Assembly (NCBI RefSeq): GCF_023822045.1
Contig: NZ_CP084712.1
Span: 434,001-498,000 of the forward strand
DNA from: Sphingopyxis sp. USTB-05
GTDB lineage: Bacteria; Pseudomonadota; Alphaproteobacteria; Sphingomonadales; Sphingomonadaceae
Direction: 5' to 3'
Length of the DNA stretch: 64,000 nt
Below the pieces are notes generated by a model. That model was not told where the DNA came from, did no database searches, and worked only from the letters and a program-made list of their open reading frames with translations. The translations under genes and the position numbers were made by a program. The first letter of the stretch is position 1. Each line of letters opens with the position of its first letter. Of the stretch, positions 24,818 to 33,745 are shown piece after piece.

Positions 24818-25068
24818 TAAGGCTAACCCAGGCAGGCTGGATGAAAGGGGTGTGAGAAGGCGACGACCCGAATGGGCAAAATGATCGAACAGATCTGGAT
24901 CAGGAAAACCAGTTCAGGACTCTGAGCAATCAAGCTCGCCAATGAGATTTGGACCTGATCTGCGGATCACCATACCGGCCAGCGGCCTTCGAAAGCGCCG
25001 TAATCAAGGCCTGACAGAAGACCGCACTTGATCACCAGTTCATAAGGTCAGAAACCCTCTTGCATCAC
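24818..25068 (+). ncRNA. Candidate seekRNA/bridge RNA of the IS1111-type element
   Basis: IS1111-group elements encode their guide RNA in the non-coding region 3' of the transposase, which is this stretch. It contains TCAGGACTC (24914-24922), the exact reverse complement of GAGTCCTGA spanning the reconstructed insertion junction (23698-23700 plus 25087-25092). Eighteen bases later it has CAATGAG (24940-24946), identical to the left flank of the target (23694-23700). The T in TCAGGACTC matches the right IS5 repeat and not the left one. RNA ends and secondary structure were not computed. Confidence 0.55.
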
Positions 25069-25081
25069 GGGCGGCAACCAC
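25069..25081 (-). repeat. Right subterminal inverted repeat of the IS1111-type element
   Basis: GGGCGGCAACCAC; pairs perfectly with 23706-23718. Confidence 0.85.
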
Positions 25082-25230
25082 AGAAGTCCTGACCCTAGGT
25101 CCGGACCACCATTCCCAAGCGCTTCAAGGCGTCAATGCACTAACAATCCGATCGGACCACTCGGTGGGGGCCGGCCAGCTCCAACGAGGCAAGTAAGTGA
25201 AAGGAGCCAACCCACGCCGAACGAAGTGTG

Positions 25231-26235
25231 TTATAGCTCGAGACGCGCGCATATTGCTGATAGTTCATTTTGAACCAACGGGTGATCAACTGCGGTCTCG
25301 AACATGTCGGCGACCGGTGGTGCGTCCGGTCGGGCGTTAAGCCGAATATCCCCTGTAGACGACCGCGCGTACAGTTTCCGAATCTTATTGGGGCCGGCCC
25401 GGAGCCACTCGACAAGTCTCTGGGCAACGACCGGATCTGTTCGAGGTGCTTCCCGACGGGGCGGCCACAGCTTTTCATTGTCTTGACCATTGCGGCTCGG
25501 CGGAGTGTCCATCTGCAGCGGCTCGGCAACGGCAGCCATCGGCTGGACGTCATCTTCAGGTTCCGGGTTGTTATGATGCGCCTTTCTCTGCTCGGCGGTG
25601 AGCCAGCGGTTTACCTGCTCGATCTTGTTCGGATCGCGCAAATAGCTACAGATGAGATGCGTAGTGTCCGACGTCGCGCCGCCTCGGCGGATGATGGTCT
25701 CCAACTGCCTGATTGCTTCTTCGCGATTACGGATCGCTTGACGAAGCGCTTTCTGCTCATCGGCGGAGAATGCATCCATCTCGAACCCGATGACGCTCGT
25801 TGAGCGCTCCGCTTTTGGCCGCGCTTGGGTGCGCGGTTTAGCCGGCACAGATCGGATCATATCGTCGTAGAAGAGGCGTGCGATCGCAAGCCGGAGCTCT
25901 GCCCAGCGCAGCTCTATCGCCCGCTGGTCAGAGTATCCGGCGACGTAATTGTCGTATGCTCTGATGAAGTAAGCTTCGGACCGGCGCAATTCACTGATCG
26001 TCGCCTCAAGCTTTAGGCCAGGGTTGCGCAAGGTCTTGCGGAGGTCGGCAAAAGCCGGTCCATTCAGATCCTGGCCCGCGAACATGGTTTCGATGGTGAC
26101 GGGTTTGCCACTCGCTTGGGCGGCTTGGATGATGGCGACTTCAAGTTCGCGCGTCAATTTTTCCATCTGGGCAGAATGCGCAGTCAAACCTTCGACGATT
26201 ACGCGCGCCATGGCCTCTGCAAGCAAGTTCTTCAT
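25231..26235 (-). CDS. Accessory-island protein of unknown function with helical regions
   Basis: About 334 residues from ATG 26235, which has AAGGAG at the right distance; the upstream in-frame start at 26307 has none. The N-terminal half is mostly helical and charged (H-S-A-Q-M-E-K-L-T-R-E-L-E-V-A-I). The middle part is rich in R/E/Q (E-Q-K-A-L-R-Q-A-I-R-N-R-E-E-A-I-R-Q-L-E) and may form a coiled coil. A proline-rich acidic linker (about 225-270) precedes a small C-terminal segment. There is no signal peptide. It is divergent from the large relaxase-like gene at 26764 across an AT-rich gap, so a role in mobilisation or partition is possible, but nothing in the sequence shows it. Confidence 0.65.
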   Translation of the reverse strand: MKNLLAEAMARVIVEGLTAHSAQMEKLTRELEVAIIQAAQASGKPVTIETMFAGQDLNGPAFADLRKTLRNPGLKLEATISELRRSEAYFIRAYDNYVAGYSDQRAIELRWAELRLAIARLFYDDMIRSVPAKPRTQARPKAERSTSVIGFEMDAFSADEQKALRQAIRNREEAIRQLETIIRRGGATSDTTHLICSYLRDPNKIEQVNRWLTAEQRKAHHNNPEPEDDVQPMAAVAEPLQMDTPPSRNGQDNEKLWPPRREAPRTDPVVAQRLVEWLRAGPNKIRKLYARSSTGDIRLNARPDAPPVADMFETAVDHPLVQNELSAICARLEL

Positions 26236-26763
26236 ACTTATCTCCTTGCTTGGTCGGTAGGTTGGAGGCCCGGTGAGCGGCGAGCCATTTTGTCGCTGAT
26301 AAGGCACGCTTCGTCGTCAAAACCGGACTTTCAAGCTCGTTGTTCCGATTCAAATTGGTGCGTGGATATTACAACGGGCATCTGAATATCCAAAGACCGG
26401 ATATTGGGACGACTTCGCCGCCACCGAGATCGGGTATCGTTGAAAGTCAGATAGTATCTGAAGCCGATATTAGATCATGCTGAGAGATATCCGATTCGAG
26501 TTCAAAATCTCTTATCTAAATAGCTTTCGGAATATCGGTAATGTATCTATAATATCTGAATAAGAGATCGAGAATATATCGGGAGTAACTGAATATTTTT
26601 TGCGAAATAGGTTAGCGTCCCATTCTTCGATTGTGGAAGCTAACATCAACATGATATCCTTCGGATTAGGAAGGTCGGTTTCGCTCGGGACTTCCCGATC
26701 GGGCGCCTGCCGCGGGCTGGTGGGAGGGGCGCTGCCCACCTTTGGAAGCGTGGACTGGAGATC
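26236..26763. other. AT-rich divergent intergenic region; possible transfer origin or promoters
   Basis: No convincing gene. The centre (about 26380-26640) is much richer in A/T than its surroundings. It carries an inverted repeat AATATCC-N7-GGATATT (26385-26391 and 26399-26405) and many copies of the core ATATC/GATAT. It separates the divergent genes at 25231 and 26764. A relaxase-like gene next to an AT-rich repeat region is the usual setting of an oriT, but no known nic-site sequence was recognised. Confidence 0.4.
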
Positions 26764-29700
26764 ATGGATCCGATCGGAACTTTTCGCAGGCGCGCAGCAA
26801 AGCGGATCATCCGTGACTTGCCGCTCGACTTGGCGGAGACCGAACTCGACGATCCGTTGGGCCTCCTGCGCGGCAAGGTCCGAGCGAGTCTCGATTCGGC
26901 GCAGCGGTGGGAGCGCGGGAAAGCAGCTCCTGCCCGGCGGGCCTGGTTTGGCATTCCGAGCGTGCCGGACATATCCCGGCTAACGAGCGCGGCAGGGGAG
27001 CGCAGCTTCCACCTGGCGCGTAACGTAACCCGCGAGCGATCGGCGGCCGCGTTCGATGATTATGCGACCGGTAAGATCGGCGAGGCGAATGCGGAGCCGG
27101 AGCTCGCGGCAGAGGAGCGGCCCGCTGCGACGTTCGACCGCTACACGCAGGATCATGGCCATGACGATCCCCAGATCCTCGTCACGACGCTCGATCCGGA
27201 TCCGGTCAAGCGAGCCAGGCAGTGGGACGCGGTCGAAGCGCATGAGTTTGGGCGGCGCAAGAATAAATCCGCCGGACCGCCGCGTCTCAACATAAAATTT
27301 GAACTCGCGCCTGCTTTTTTGGCGAGCGCTGCGCGTCGCAACGATTGTCCCGAAGGTCTGCGTGACGTCCTCAACGCCGAGCAGAGGCGGGTGGATGGCG
27401 GCAAGGAGCTCAGCAAAAAGCGCCAGTTGGTTGGTGTGCCATGGATCGATCCGGAGGCGCCAGCCGCGCTGACTTGGCTGGAGGCGCTGCCCGGCTGGCC
27501 CGCTGCGGATCCGCCGGTGAAGCTCAGCGAAGGTCGCGGCAGCTATGCGGTCATCGCGGGCGAGGCGGAGCTGCCCGCCGATCTCGACGGTGCGGCGCAC
27601 GAACGCATTCTCGTTGGCGCGAACGCCTGGGTGCAATCGCTCGCCAATTCTGACAGCGGCGATGCTGACGCAAAGCGGGTCGTGCCCGCCCTGTTCGTGC
27701 GGCATGAACCCGACGCGCTCAATAACCTGACGAACTGGCACCTGCACTTCCAGGTCGGTAAGCGTACGGTGACCATCGATGGCGACGGTGAACTGGCGTT
27801 CGACGCCCACGTCGTGCCGCAAATCGCGACCAGCTTCATGAAACCGTTCCGCTGCGAGATCGCGCGACTCGTCAACGTCGAACTGAAGGCCGCTGACGCT
27901 GACTATCGGCTTTCGCCAGAAACCTATGCGAAGATGGGGCTCGACGCGCAAACGATGCGTAAGGTCGGTGGCAAGGGCACCGTGCTCGAACGCGCGGGGG
28001 ATGCGCCGGATGTGTCGCTGGACAATGCAGCGATCGGCTGGGCGCGCGTGCTTGCGCAGCACGTCGCAAAGCGTGATGCGGACTTGGCGGATGCCGATAC
28101 CGCTTTCGAATTACGCGAAGCGCGTGCGCGCGAAGTCCGCACGTCGGATGAGCGTGATCGCCTTGCGCGGCTCGCGCTCGAGCTTCGCGATCGCGAGCAT
28201 GCCGCGATCCGGCTGCGCGCCGAGGCCGCCGAGATCGAGGCATTGTGCGCTATGGCGCGCAGCCATCCGCGTATCGTTGCGCGATTTGCTCCGGGCTATG
28301 CAGACAAGGCGCGGAAGGACGGAAACGATACCTATCTGTCGCACGCGTGGACCCGGCGGGGTAACGAGGCCGAAGCCTATCTCGATGAACTCGAACGGGA
28401 GTTGGTCGTTGAACAGGCCGCGATGGCGGAGCGTCGCGAGCAGGCGATGCTTCTTGAACGCAGCGCCGCCGATCTTCGCGAGCGCCTCGAGCGAGACCTG
28501 GGTCTTGCGGTCCAGAATGCAGAGCCGACCCGCGTGATCGACGCAATATTGTCACATGAGCCCCGTTCTCAAACCATCCTCGACCCCAATGCGGTGATGC
28601 AGCGCATCGCCGAGACGCCGCTCCTGCTCAGCGACGTCGACGGACACCTCGTGGTCCTTCCGGCCGACGATCCTCAGGATTTGATCCACGGCGTCGATCT
28701 GAATGCCGCACCCTATCGAAAGCGGCTCCCGGCGATCCGCGATATCCAGCAGAAGGAACTCGCCCAAGTCGGCGCGTTGCTGACCAAGCGCGGGCCGGCA
28801 GGTTTGGATGATGATAATCTCGTCGACAAAAGCGCCTGGCTGCAAACGGCGGTGAGGCGCTGGCGCGACACTCCCGAGATGGGGCGGCGGATCAAATTGC
28901 GCGATCTCCGCATCAAGGCAGTCCGTAAAGTCGCGTCAGGCCGCAAACGGGAGGCCGACCAGGAGTTTGCGCTGTCACCGCCTCGCGCGCTCGATCAGCC
29001 CATGCCGACGATGGCATCGCTCGGCGCACGCGGACTGGATATGGTGGGGCTGGGCGAGATCACACCTGGCCGCGAACCGCAGCCGGTGCCGGCATGGCTT
29101 TCACCGCGTGCAGAGCTGCCGCAACAATTTGATATTCCCGCCGAAGAAACTGTTCCCGTCGCGCCGAAGCAGGCCAAAATCCTACGCGATGTTCGCGCTG
29201 ACGACTATCTACCCATCCAAAACAACGGGCGAGAAAAGTTTGCCGATCTGTACCAGCGGCTTGCCGACACCCCAATCAATGCGCCGTTTCCCGACAAGCC
29301 GACCATCAACGAGCTCCAGACGCTACAATCGGTCATCGAGACCTATCCTGTTCGCATCGTGCACTGGCGCGGCGCGCTGCAGATCGATCTGCTCGACGAC
29401 CCCGGCCGCTGGTTCGATACGCCTTACATCCGGAGCGCTGCGGGGCAGGACCTGCTGTCGTCGATCGTTGATAAGCGTAAGCAGATGTTCCGGTATCTGC
29501 CCGCCATCAATCCTGCACGCGCGCCAACGGCGTTGGAGGCGGATCAGCGGAGGCTGGCAAGCTGGCTTGATCGCCCCGTCACTTACGCTGCGCCGGTGCC
29601 CCGCGAATTAATGGATGCACACCAAGAGACCGACCCTGCCGCCTTGTGGCGCCGTGCGCCAGTCCCTTTTCTGTTTGCGCGGCGTTCGGATGCCGAGGCA

Positions 29701-30168
29701 CCGGACACCGTGGAGACTCTGCGCGACGCCCTCGGGTCTCGCGCCGCGTGGCTCGCGCGGCCCGACATACGCGCCCGGACCCGGGCCGCGTGGCTCGTTC
29801 AGCAGGAGACACGGAGTGATATCCTGTATGATCGAATGATCGATGCAGGCTTGCTGCCAGCCGCGCCGCTGCGGGCAAACGAAGCGGATCGTTTTCGGCA
29901 CATGGGCGATCCGCTGCTCGACGAAGAGTGGCTGCTGGTCAAGCGCGGCTCTGTGCGGTTCGATCCGCCGAAGGAGACGGACCGGTTGAAGCGCGCGCTG
30001 GCATCGGCGCGATCAACTGCGGACAATGCTGCCGCTGCCGCAATCATAGCGTTCGGGGTCAAGCCGCGAGCAGCGAAGCAAAAGACGAAGCGGTCGAAGT
30101 CGTCGAAGCGCCTTCATTCGCCCGCTCGCGGGCGGCCAGGCCGAGAGCCCAGCGGTAGAGGACGCTGA
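26764..30168 (+). CDS. Large MobA/MobL-like relaxase-related protein
   Basis: A 1134-residue cytoplasmic protein. In the first third, R-H-E-P-D-A-L-N-N followed by N-W-H-L-H-F-Q resembles the histidine metal motif of HUH relaxases. The segment R-L-S-P-E-T-Y-A-K-M-G-L-D...V-G-G-K-G-T-V-L-E-R-A-G resembles the post-catalytic part of MobA/MobL (compare Y-K-x-M-G-I-D...L-G...L-E). A coiled-coil-rich zone follows (about 440-580, many E/R/A heptads), then a long C-terminal region of unknown fold ending in a lysine/arginine-rich tail. No obvious N-terminal catalytic tyrosine motif is visible. It is probably a nicking or processing protein of a mobilisable element; a partner in DNA processing is the alternative. 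Confidence 0.5.
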   Translation: MDPIGTFRRRAAKRIIRDLPLDLAETELDDPLGLLRGKVRASLDSAQRWERGKAAPARRAWFGIPSVPDISRLTSAAGERSFHLARNVTRERSAAAFDDYATGKIGEANAEPELAAEERPAATFDRYTQDHGHDDPQILVTTLDPDPVKRARQWDAVEAHEFGRRKNKSAGPPRLNIKFELAPAFLASAARRNDCPEGLRDVLNAEQRRVDGGKELSKKRQLVGVPWIDPEAPAALTWLEALPGWPAADPPVKLSEGRGSYAVIAGEAELPADLDGAAHERILVGANAWVQSLANSDSGDADAKRVVPALFVRHEPDALNNLTNWHLHFQVGKRTVTIDGDGELAFDAHVVPQIATSFMKPFRCEIARLVNVELKAADADYRLSPETYAKMGLDAQTMRKVGGKGTVLERAGDAPDVSLDNAAIGWARVLAQHVAKRDADLADADTAFELREARAREVRTSDERDRLARLALELRDREHAAIRLRAEAAEIEALCAMARSHPRIVARFAPGYADKARKDGNDTYLSHAWTRRGNEAEAYLDELERELVVEQAAMAERREQAMLLERSAADLRERLERDLGLAVQNAEPTRVIDAILSHEPRSQTILDPNAVMQRIAETPLLLSDVDGHLVVLPADDPQDLIHGVDLNAAPYRKRLPAIRDIQQKELAQVGALLTKRGPAGLDDDNLVDKSAWLQTAVRRWRDTPEMGRRIKLRDLRIKAVRKVASGRKREADQEFALSPPRALDQPMPTMASLGARGLDMVGLGEITPGREPQPVPAWLSPRAELPQQFDIPAEETVPVAPKQAKILRDVRADDYLPIQNNGREKFADLYQRLADTPINAPFPDKPTINELQTLQSVIETYPVRIVHWRGALQIDLLDDPGRWFDTPYIRSAAGQDLLSSIVDKRKQMFRYLPAINPARAPTALEADQRRLASWLDRPVTYAAPVPRELMDAHQETDPAALWRRAPVPFLFARRSDAEAPDTVETLRDALGSRAAWLARPDIRARTRAAWLVQQETRSDILYDRMIDAGLLPAAPLRANEADRFRHMGDPLLDEEWLLVKRGSVRFDPPKETDRLKRALASARSTADNAAAAAIIAFGVKPRAAKQKTKRSKSSKRLHSPARGRPGREPSGRGR

Positions 30169-30290
30169 CCTCCTGACCGTGAGCAAGCGTTCTTCCGACT
30201 AGGTGACAATTACCCATCCGGTGCCGCTGCAGAACGCCCCGCATGACTGGGCCTTACTGGCCGTGAAGCCAAATTCGCAGCCCTCACCAG

Positions 30291-31334
30291 TCAGACATGA
30301 GTGCAATGGTCCGGTAGGGGTGTGGTCGGGATTTCCAGATCGAGCCTAGTTCCGTCGGTTCCAAATGCCGAGAAATCCATAATGATCGCATCGAGTGGGA
30401 AATAGGGCTTCGCGATCATGACAGATAGTGGACGTCCGACAAGCGCGGCAAGAATGGTTTGTGGCATTTGCTGCCAGAAAGTGAATGTACTCTGCCACAC
30501 ATAGACTTCGTTATTGCGCTCGAAGACCTCACCGGTGAGAATATCGTCCTTCCATTCGATCCTGCCCGTTGCGCTCCCGCCGTTTAAGAGGAACTGAAGT
30601 TCGCCGGCACGCTCCAGATGATCAAGCGCGTAATTCAATTTCATTCCGGAAACCGCCAACAGATTCTGTGCGGTCTGGTCTATCAGGCCGCGGGTATCAT
30701 TGGCGCGATGTTGCGCAAGCAGGTCAGCGCGCCGCGCGTGTGTGGCCAGCAAGTCTGCGAGACCAAGTCGCAACTCTGCACCTTCCGACACAGACGCGCG
30801 GATGGTCTCGGGGCCAAGCCCGAGGCCGTTGCCCAGGACCTCCAAAGTTATTCCCATTGCAAAGTTGTCGAGTTGGGCACCCGGAAAAATACTGATCGCG
30901 ATCAGTCTGGGGGCAGGGTGCCCGTCCGCGATCGATCCGATGACCTCATCCGCAATCGCTCGGGCTTCCTTGGCGAATCTTTTGACGTGTGCGCGGTTAT
31001 CGACGAACTGCTGCACGGCCGATCGAATGTCACTCACCAGAGCCGCAGGCGGCACGTCCGGGGTGCTCGATCCGGTGTTACGCCGAAACTCAGCACCGCC
31101 GAAAGATGGCAGCGGCTTTGATCTGAAGCAGAGGCCATTGAAGGCATTGTCCCGATAGCGCTTGGGCGCGACAGACAATGTGCCGAGCACGTCGGCGAGC
31201 TCCCCTTGGATCTGCTTGTTTGCTTCAATCTCAACCTGCCGAAGCCTGGTCTCATGATTTTTTGACCAACACATCGATCGTTGGACCATGTAGCCGCCAA
31301 TCGTTGCCGACTGTGCATCGTTTTTTGCTCGCAT
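30291..31334 (-). CDS. Accessory-island protein of unknown function, intact relative of the 22271 fragment
   Basis: About 347 residues from ATG 31334 (GAAGAAGGG upstream); the frame is open to 31496 but the upstream part looks non-coding. The N-terminal half is charged and helical. The C-terminal half contains A-V-S-G-M-K-L-N-Y-A-L-D-H-L-E-R-A-G and then W-Q-Q-M-P-Q-T-I-L-A-A-L-V-G-R-P-L-S-V-M-I-A-K-P-Y-F. This region is shared in outline with the fragment at 22271-22868. Having two family members in one island suggests a cargo function under duplication, but no motif tells what it is. Confidence 0.6.
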   Translation of the reverse strand: MRAKNDAQSATIGGYMVQRSMCWSKNHETRLRQVEIEANKQIQGELADVLGTLSVAPKRYRDNAFNGLCFRSKPLPSFGGAEFRRNTGSSTPDVPPAALVSDIRSAVQQFVDNRAHVKRFAKEARAIADEVIGSIADGHPAPRLIAISIFPGAQLDNFAMGITLEVLGNGLGLGPETIRASVSEGAELRLGLADLLATHARRADLLAQHRANDTRGLIDQTAQNLLAVSGMKLNYALDHLERAGELQFLLNGGSATGRIEWKDDILTGEVFERNNEVYVWQSTFTFWQQMPQTILAALVGRPLSVMIAKPYFPLDAIIMDFSAFGTDGTRLDLEIPTTPLPDHCTHV

Positions 31335-31887
31335 TCTCAATACCCTTCTTCGTTTGCTACGCCGGGATGGCGGATTTCGTCCGGCACATCGGCTTGGATT
31401 CAACTGCCACGGCGATGCCCTAATGTTCATTATAGGTTCGACTTTTGTTTCATCAAAGCGAGGTGCGTCAGGCAAAGAACCGACGCCGCAACTCACGGGC
31501 GGAGATGGGACAGCCCACGCTCAGACCAGTCGGCAGAGCAATGTGTGCGATGCAGTCGGCATGCGAGGACTTGGCCCGGCGCGACATGACTGCCGCTGCG
31601 GCGATCACGGCATTCGGGCATGGGCCGCGAACAGCTAAGCCGTAGTCCGGCCGAGAACCTGGCGGTCGCATTCGCGGACGCTGATCGCCTGGCCCTCAGA
31701 TACTTGAGCTTTCGCCGCTGCGGCGCAGCCGCAGGCCGATCTCGCATGTCCGCCGGATGGAAAAGCGGGACGCGCCTTCGCGCCCGCTGAACAATGGAGA
31801 CGCTGACGCGGGAAGCGAGGAACAGGGTGAAAGGAAAAGAGGCAGGAGTTCTGTCTCGGATCCCTGATCCTCCGAAAGGAGAATATC
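31335..31887. other. Intergenic stretch with no supported gene
   Basis: The 553 nt between the divergent genes at 30291 and 31888 contain several short overlapping ORFs on both strands, none with a ribosome site or recognisable protein. The last 20 nt hold the AAAGGAG of the gene at 31888. It probably contains the two promoters. Confidence 0.4.
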
Positions 31888-32652
31888 GTGAACGAGTATC
31901 AACTTCCCAAATGCCTGCAGGTGATCGGTCTGGCATGCATTCCCGTCAACGACATACCAGACGAGCATCCCGCGCTGGCACGCAGGCCTGTAGCGGCGGC
32001 GGTCCTGACGATGGTCGAACAGGATGATGGCCATCGCTGGGTCAACGCGATCTGCGTCTCCGACGCGCGCAAGTCGGAAATTCCATTGCCGCACTTGCTC
32101 GATAAGACGCTGTTGCCCGGCGCGGTCCAGATCGTGTCCACCTCTGATCGCATGACGCTGGCGATGGACGCGATGAGCCGGCGCTTCTTCGTCGAGCCAG
32201 CGCTTGCAGAACTTTGCTTTGGCGAGACGGCTATCGGTCCCGCCGCAATGGGTGACCATGGGTTCGATGAGCGAACAGCGTGCCGTCGTTTCTCGATCCC
32301 GATGCCCGAGATCGGCGATGCGGACATCGAGCTGGCCTGGTCGCGCTCCGCGCCAGCGGCAGCAGAAGACCATGCGCTTCGCGTCGCGACCGCGCGGTTA
32401 ATTCTGTGGGCGCATGTCGAGGCGTTGCGTACCGCGCGACCGGAACCCTTCTTCGAGACCATGCTGGCGCTGCGCGAGTGGATCGATGCCAGCGAGTATC
32501 TGACAGCCGCGCTCGCCGATATCGGGAACTCACGCCCAATTCGCCGCGCAGACTCGTTCGCGCATCATTATCGCGACTATCGACAACGCCTTGCAGCAGG
32601 CGATGAAACTGCCCGGTGGGTCAGCTTCGAAGACGGGCTGTTCCACGCCTGA
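31888..32652 (+). CDS. Accessory-island protein of unknown function
   Basis: A 254-residue protein starting at GTG with AAAGGAG 6 nt upstream. It looks globular and cytoplasmic (L-P-K-C-L-Q-V-I-G-L-A-C-I-P-V-N-D; R-F-S-I-P-M-P-E-I-G-D-A-D-I-E-L-A-W-S-R). The C-terminal portion is helical with many arginines and tyrosines (S-F-A-H-H-Y-R-D-Y-R-Q-R). I do not recognise a family. It is followed by a strong hairpin and then the MobL-like gene, so it may be an accessory of mobilisation. Confidence 0.6.
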   Translation: MNEYQLPKCLQVIGLACIPVNDIPDEHPALARRPVAAAVLTMVEQDDGHRWVNAICVSDARKSEIPLPHLLDKTLLPGAVQIVSTSDRMTLAMDAMSRRFFVEPALAELCFGETAIGPAAMGDHGFDERTACRRFSIPMPEIGDADIELAWSRSAPAAAEDHALRVATARLILWAHVEALRTARPEPFFETMLALREWIDASEYLTAALADIGNSRPIRRADSFAHHYRDYRQRLAAGDETARWVSFEDGLFHA

Positions 32653-32691
32653 GCGAGCCTGACGCATAAACCCACTATCGCTGAAGAAAAT

Positions 32692-32726
32692 GGCCTCGCT
32701 GCTCGGGTCGCGCGAGCAGCGAGGCC
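32692..32726. terminator. Perfect 14-bp stem-loop after the 31888 gene
   Basis: Arms GGCCTCGCTGCTCG (32692-32705) and CGAGCAGCGAGGCC (32713-32726) with a 7-nt loop. It lies 40 nt after the stop. There is no T-run, so it may be a weak or Rho-aided terminator, an mRNA-end stabiliser or a protein site. Confidence 0.5.
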
Positions 32727-32934
32727 TGCGAGCGTGCATTTGCACAACACTTCGCATGCGGCGGGCCGCTGTCATGCCCGACAGGGCGCGGACTAGCGAC
32801 CAGCTTTAAATATTCGGTGAATCGACGTCCAGCAGCCGCTGCGGCGCCGTCTCGCCATCCCTCCATCACACACAAACTCAGCAAGAGAACCGCTGCGATG
32901 CGGTCCCTTTGTTCTTTGTAGAAAGACGTACCAA

Positions 32935-33582
32935 ATGACGACCATCCATAACATCCGCCCGTTCAATACCCGCTATGTGATCCGGGACCGGTCAAGCCGC
33001 TATACGCCCGAGCTCTTGCGGACGCACCGCACGGCGCAGGCGAGCTACGCTTACATCAACCGCCAGAATAGCGTCGACGAATGGGGACCGACGCCGAACT
33101 GGGCGTCGCGCTCCGACCTTGCGGCAGCAGGCCGATGCGCTCCTGCCCGCGCTGCCGAACCCAGACTGGCGGGAATATCGCTCTGGGCACAAGCGGACGA
33201 GAATGCGGCCCGGTATAGGCCCGACGAGCCGACTATCGCTCATTGCGTCGGCAGCCTGCCGCGTCATGAGGATCTCACCTTCTGGCGCAATCTGGTCGAA
33301 GGCTTTGCCGAGGATTTTCTTGTGGCCCGCGGCATGGTGGTCGACTGGGCGATTCATCATCAGGCGGAAAGCGACGATCAGCCCGAAATCGCGCCGCACG
33401 CGCATTTCCTCATTACCTTGCGAGGATATGACCCGGAGCACCGCGACTACGGCAAGGTTCGGCAGAACTGGCTCAGAACGGACAATTCTCGTAAGCGCCT
33501 CGCCGAGCGGTGGTGGGAACGGACCGGAATCGTGCCGCCCGAATATGTTGTGGCGGCGGCGATGTCCCAAATCTCTCGCTGA
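32935..33582 (+). CDS. Short MobA/MobL-like relaxase domain protein
   Basis: This 215-residue protein resembles the catalytic part of MobA/MobL (MOBQ) relaxases. It has an N-terminal Y-A-Y-I-N-R segment (where the nicking tyrosine is expected), L-P-R-H-E-D-L-T-F-W-R-N-L-V-E-G-F, R-G-M-V-V-D-W-A-I-H-H, and the metal motif P-H-A-H-F-L-I-T, followed by Y-G-K-V-R-Q-N-W. Full relaxases continue with a helicase or primase part; this one stops after the HUH region, so it is short or truncated. Some residues between about 60 and 85 look frameshifted relative to the family. It may work with the large protein at 26764. Confidence 0.6.
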   Translation: MTTIHNIRPFNTRYVIRDRSSRYTPELLRTHRTAQASYAYINRQNSVDEWGPTPNWASRSDLAAAGRCAPARAAEPRLAGISLWAQADENAARYRPDEPTIAHCVGSLPRHEDLTFWRNLVEGFAEDFLVARGMVVDWAIHHQAESDDQPEIAPHAHFLITLRGYDPEHRDYGKVRQNWLRTDNSRKRLAERWWERTGIVPPEYVVAAAMSQISR

Positions 33583-33745
33583 CATCGTGCCGGCGCCGGG
33601 CCTCGACGACGCCCGGTGCCGGCACTCTCGAATGCCGCGTTTCCGCCTGGCGCTTTGCAAGGATCTGCAAGCGATGACTACGGGCGTGAAGAAGAGAGGA
33701 TAAATGGCGCGCAGCAGGTGATCTGAAGATCGGAGGAGAAAAGAA

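Larger units (their letters stand above)
23701..25086 (+). mobile_element. IS110 family, IS1111-group insertion sequence
   Basis: The element carries a DEDD transposase and perfect 13-bp subterminal inverted repeats, GTGGTTGCCGCCC (23706-23718) and GGGCGGCAACCAC (25069-25081), each about 5 bp from the element end. It has a long 3' non-coding region. All three are features of the IS1111 group. It has inserted within the right terminal inverted repeat of the IS5 element. The one-base G at 23700/25086 is shared, so the exact edge is ambiguous by one base. Confidence 0.85.
22869..25095 (+). mobile_element. IS5 family (IS427 group) insertion sequence, interrupted by an IS1111-type element
   Basis: The left terminal inverted repeat is GGGTCAGGACCCATTGAT (22869-22886). 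Joining 23692-23700 to 25087-25095 rebuilds the right end ATCAATGAGTCCTGACCC, whose reverse complement matches the left end at 17 of 18 positions. A TA lies on both outer sides (22867-22868 and 25096-25097), consistent with the short duplication of the group. Without the inner element the IS would be about 0.84 kb. The inner element occupies 23701-25086, inside the right repeat. Confidence 0.85.

Noticed and set aside
26512..26739. 75-codon minus-strand ORF in the AT-rich gap
   Set aside because: No ribosome site and composition follows the AT-rich patch; judged non-coding.
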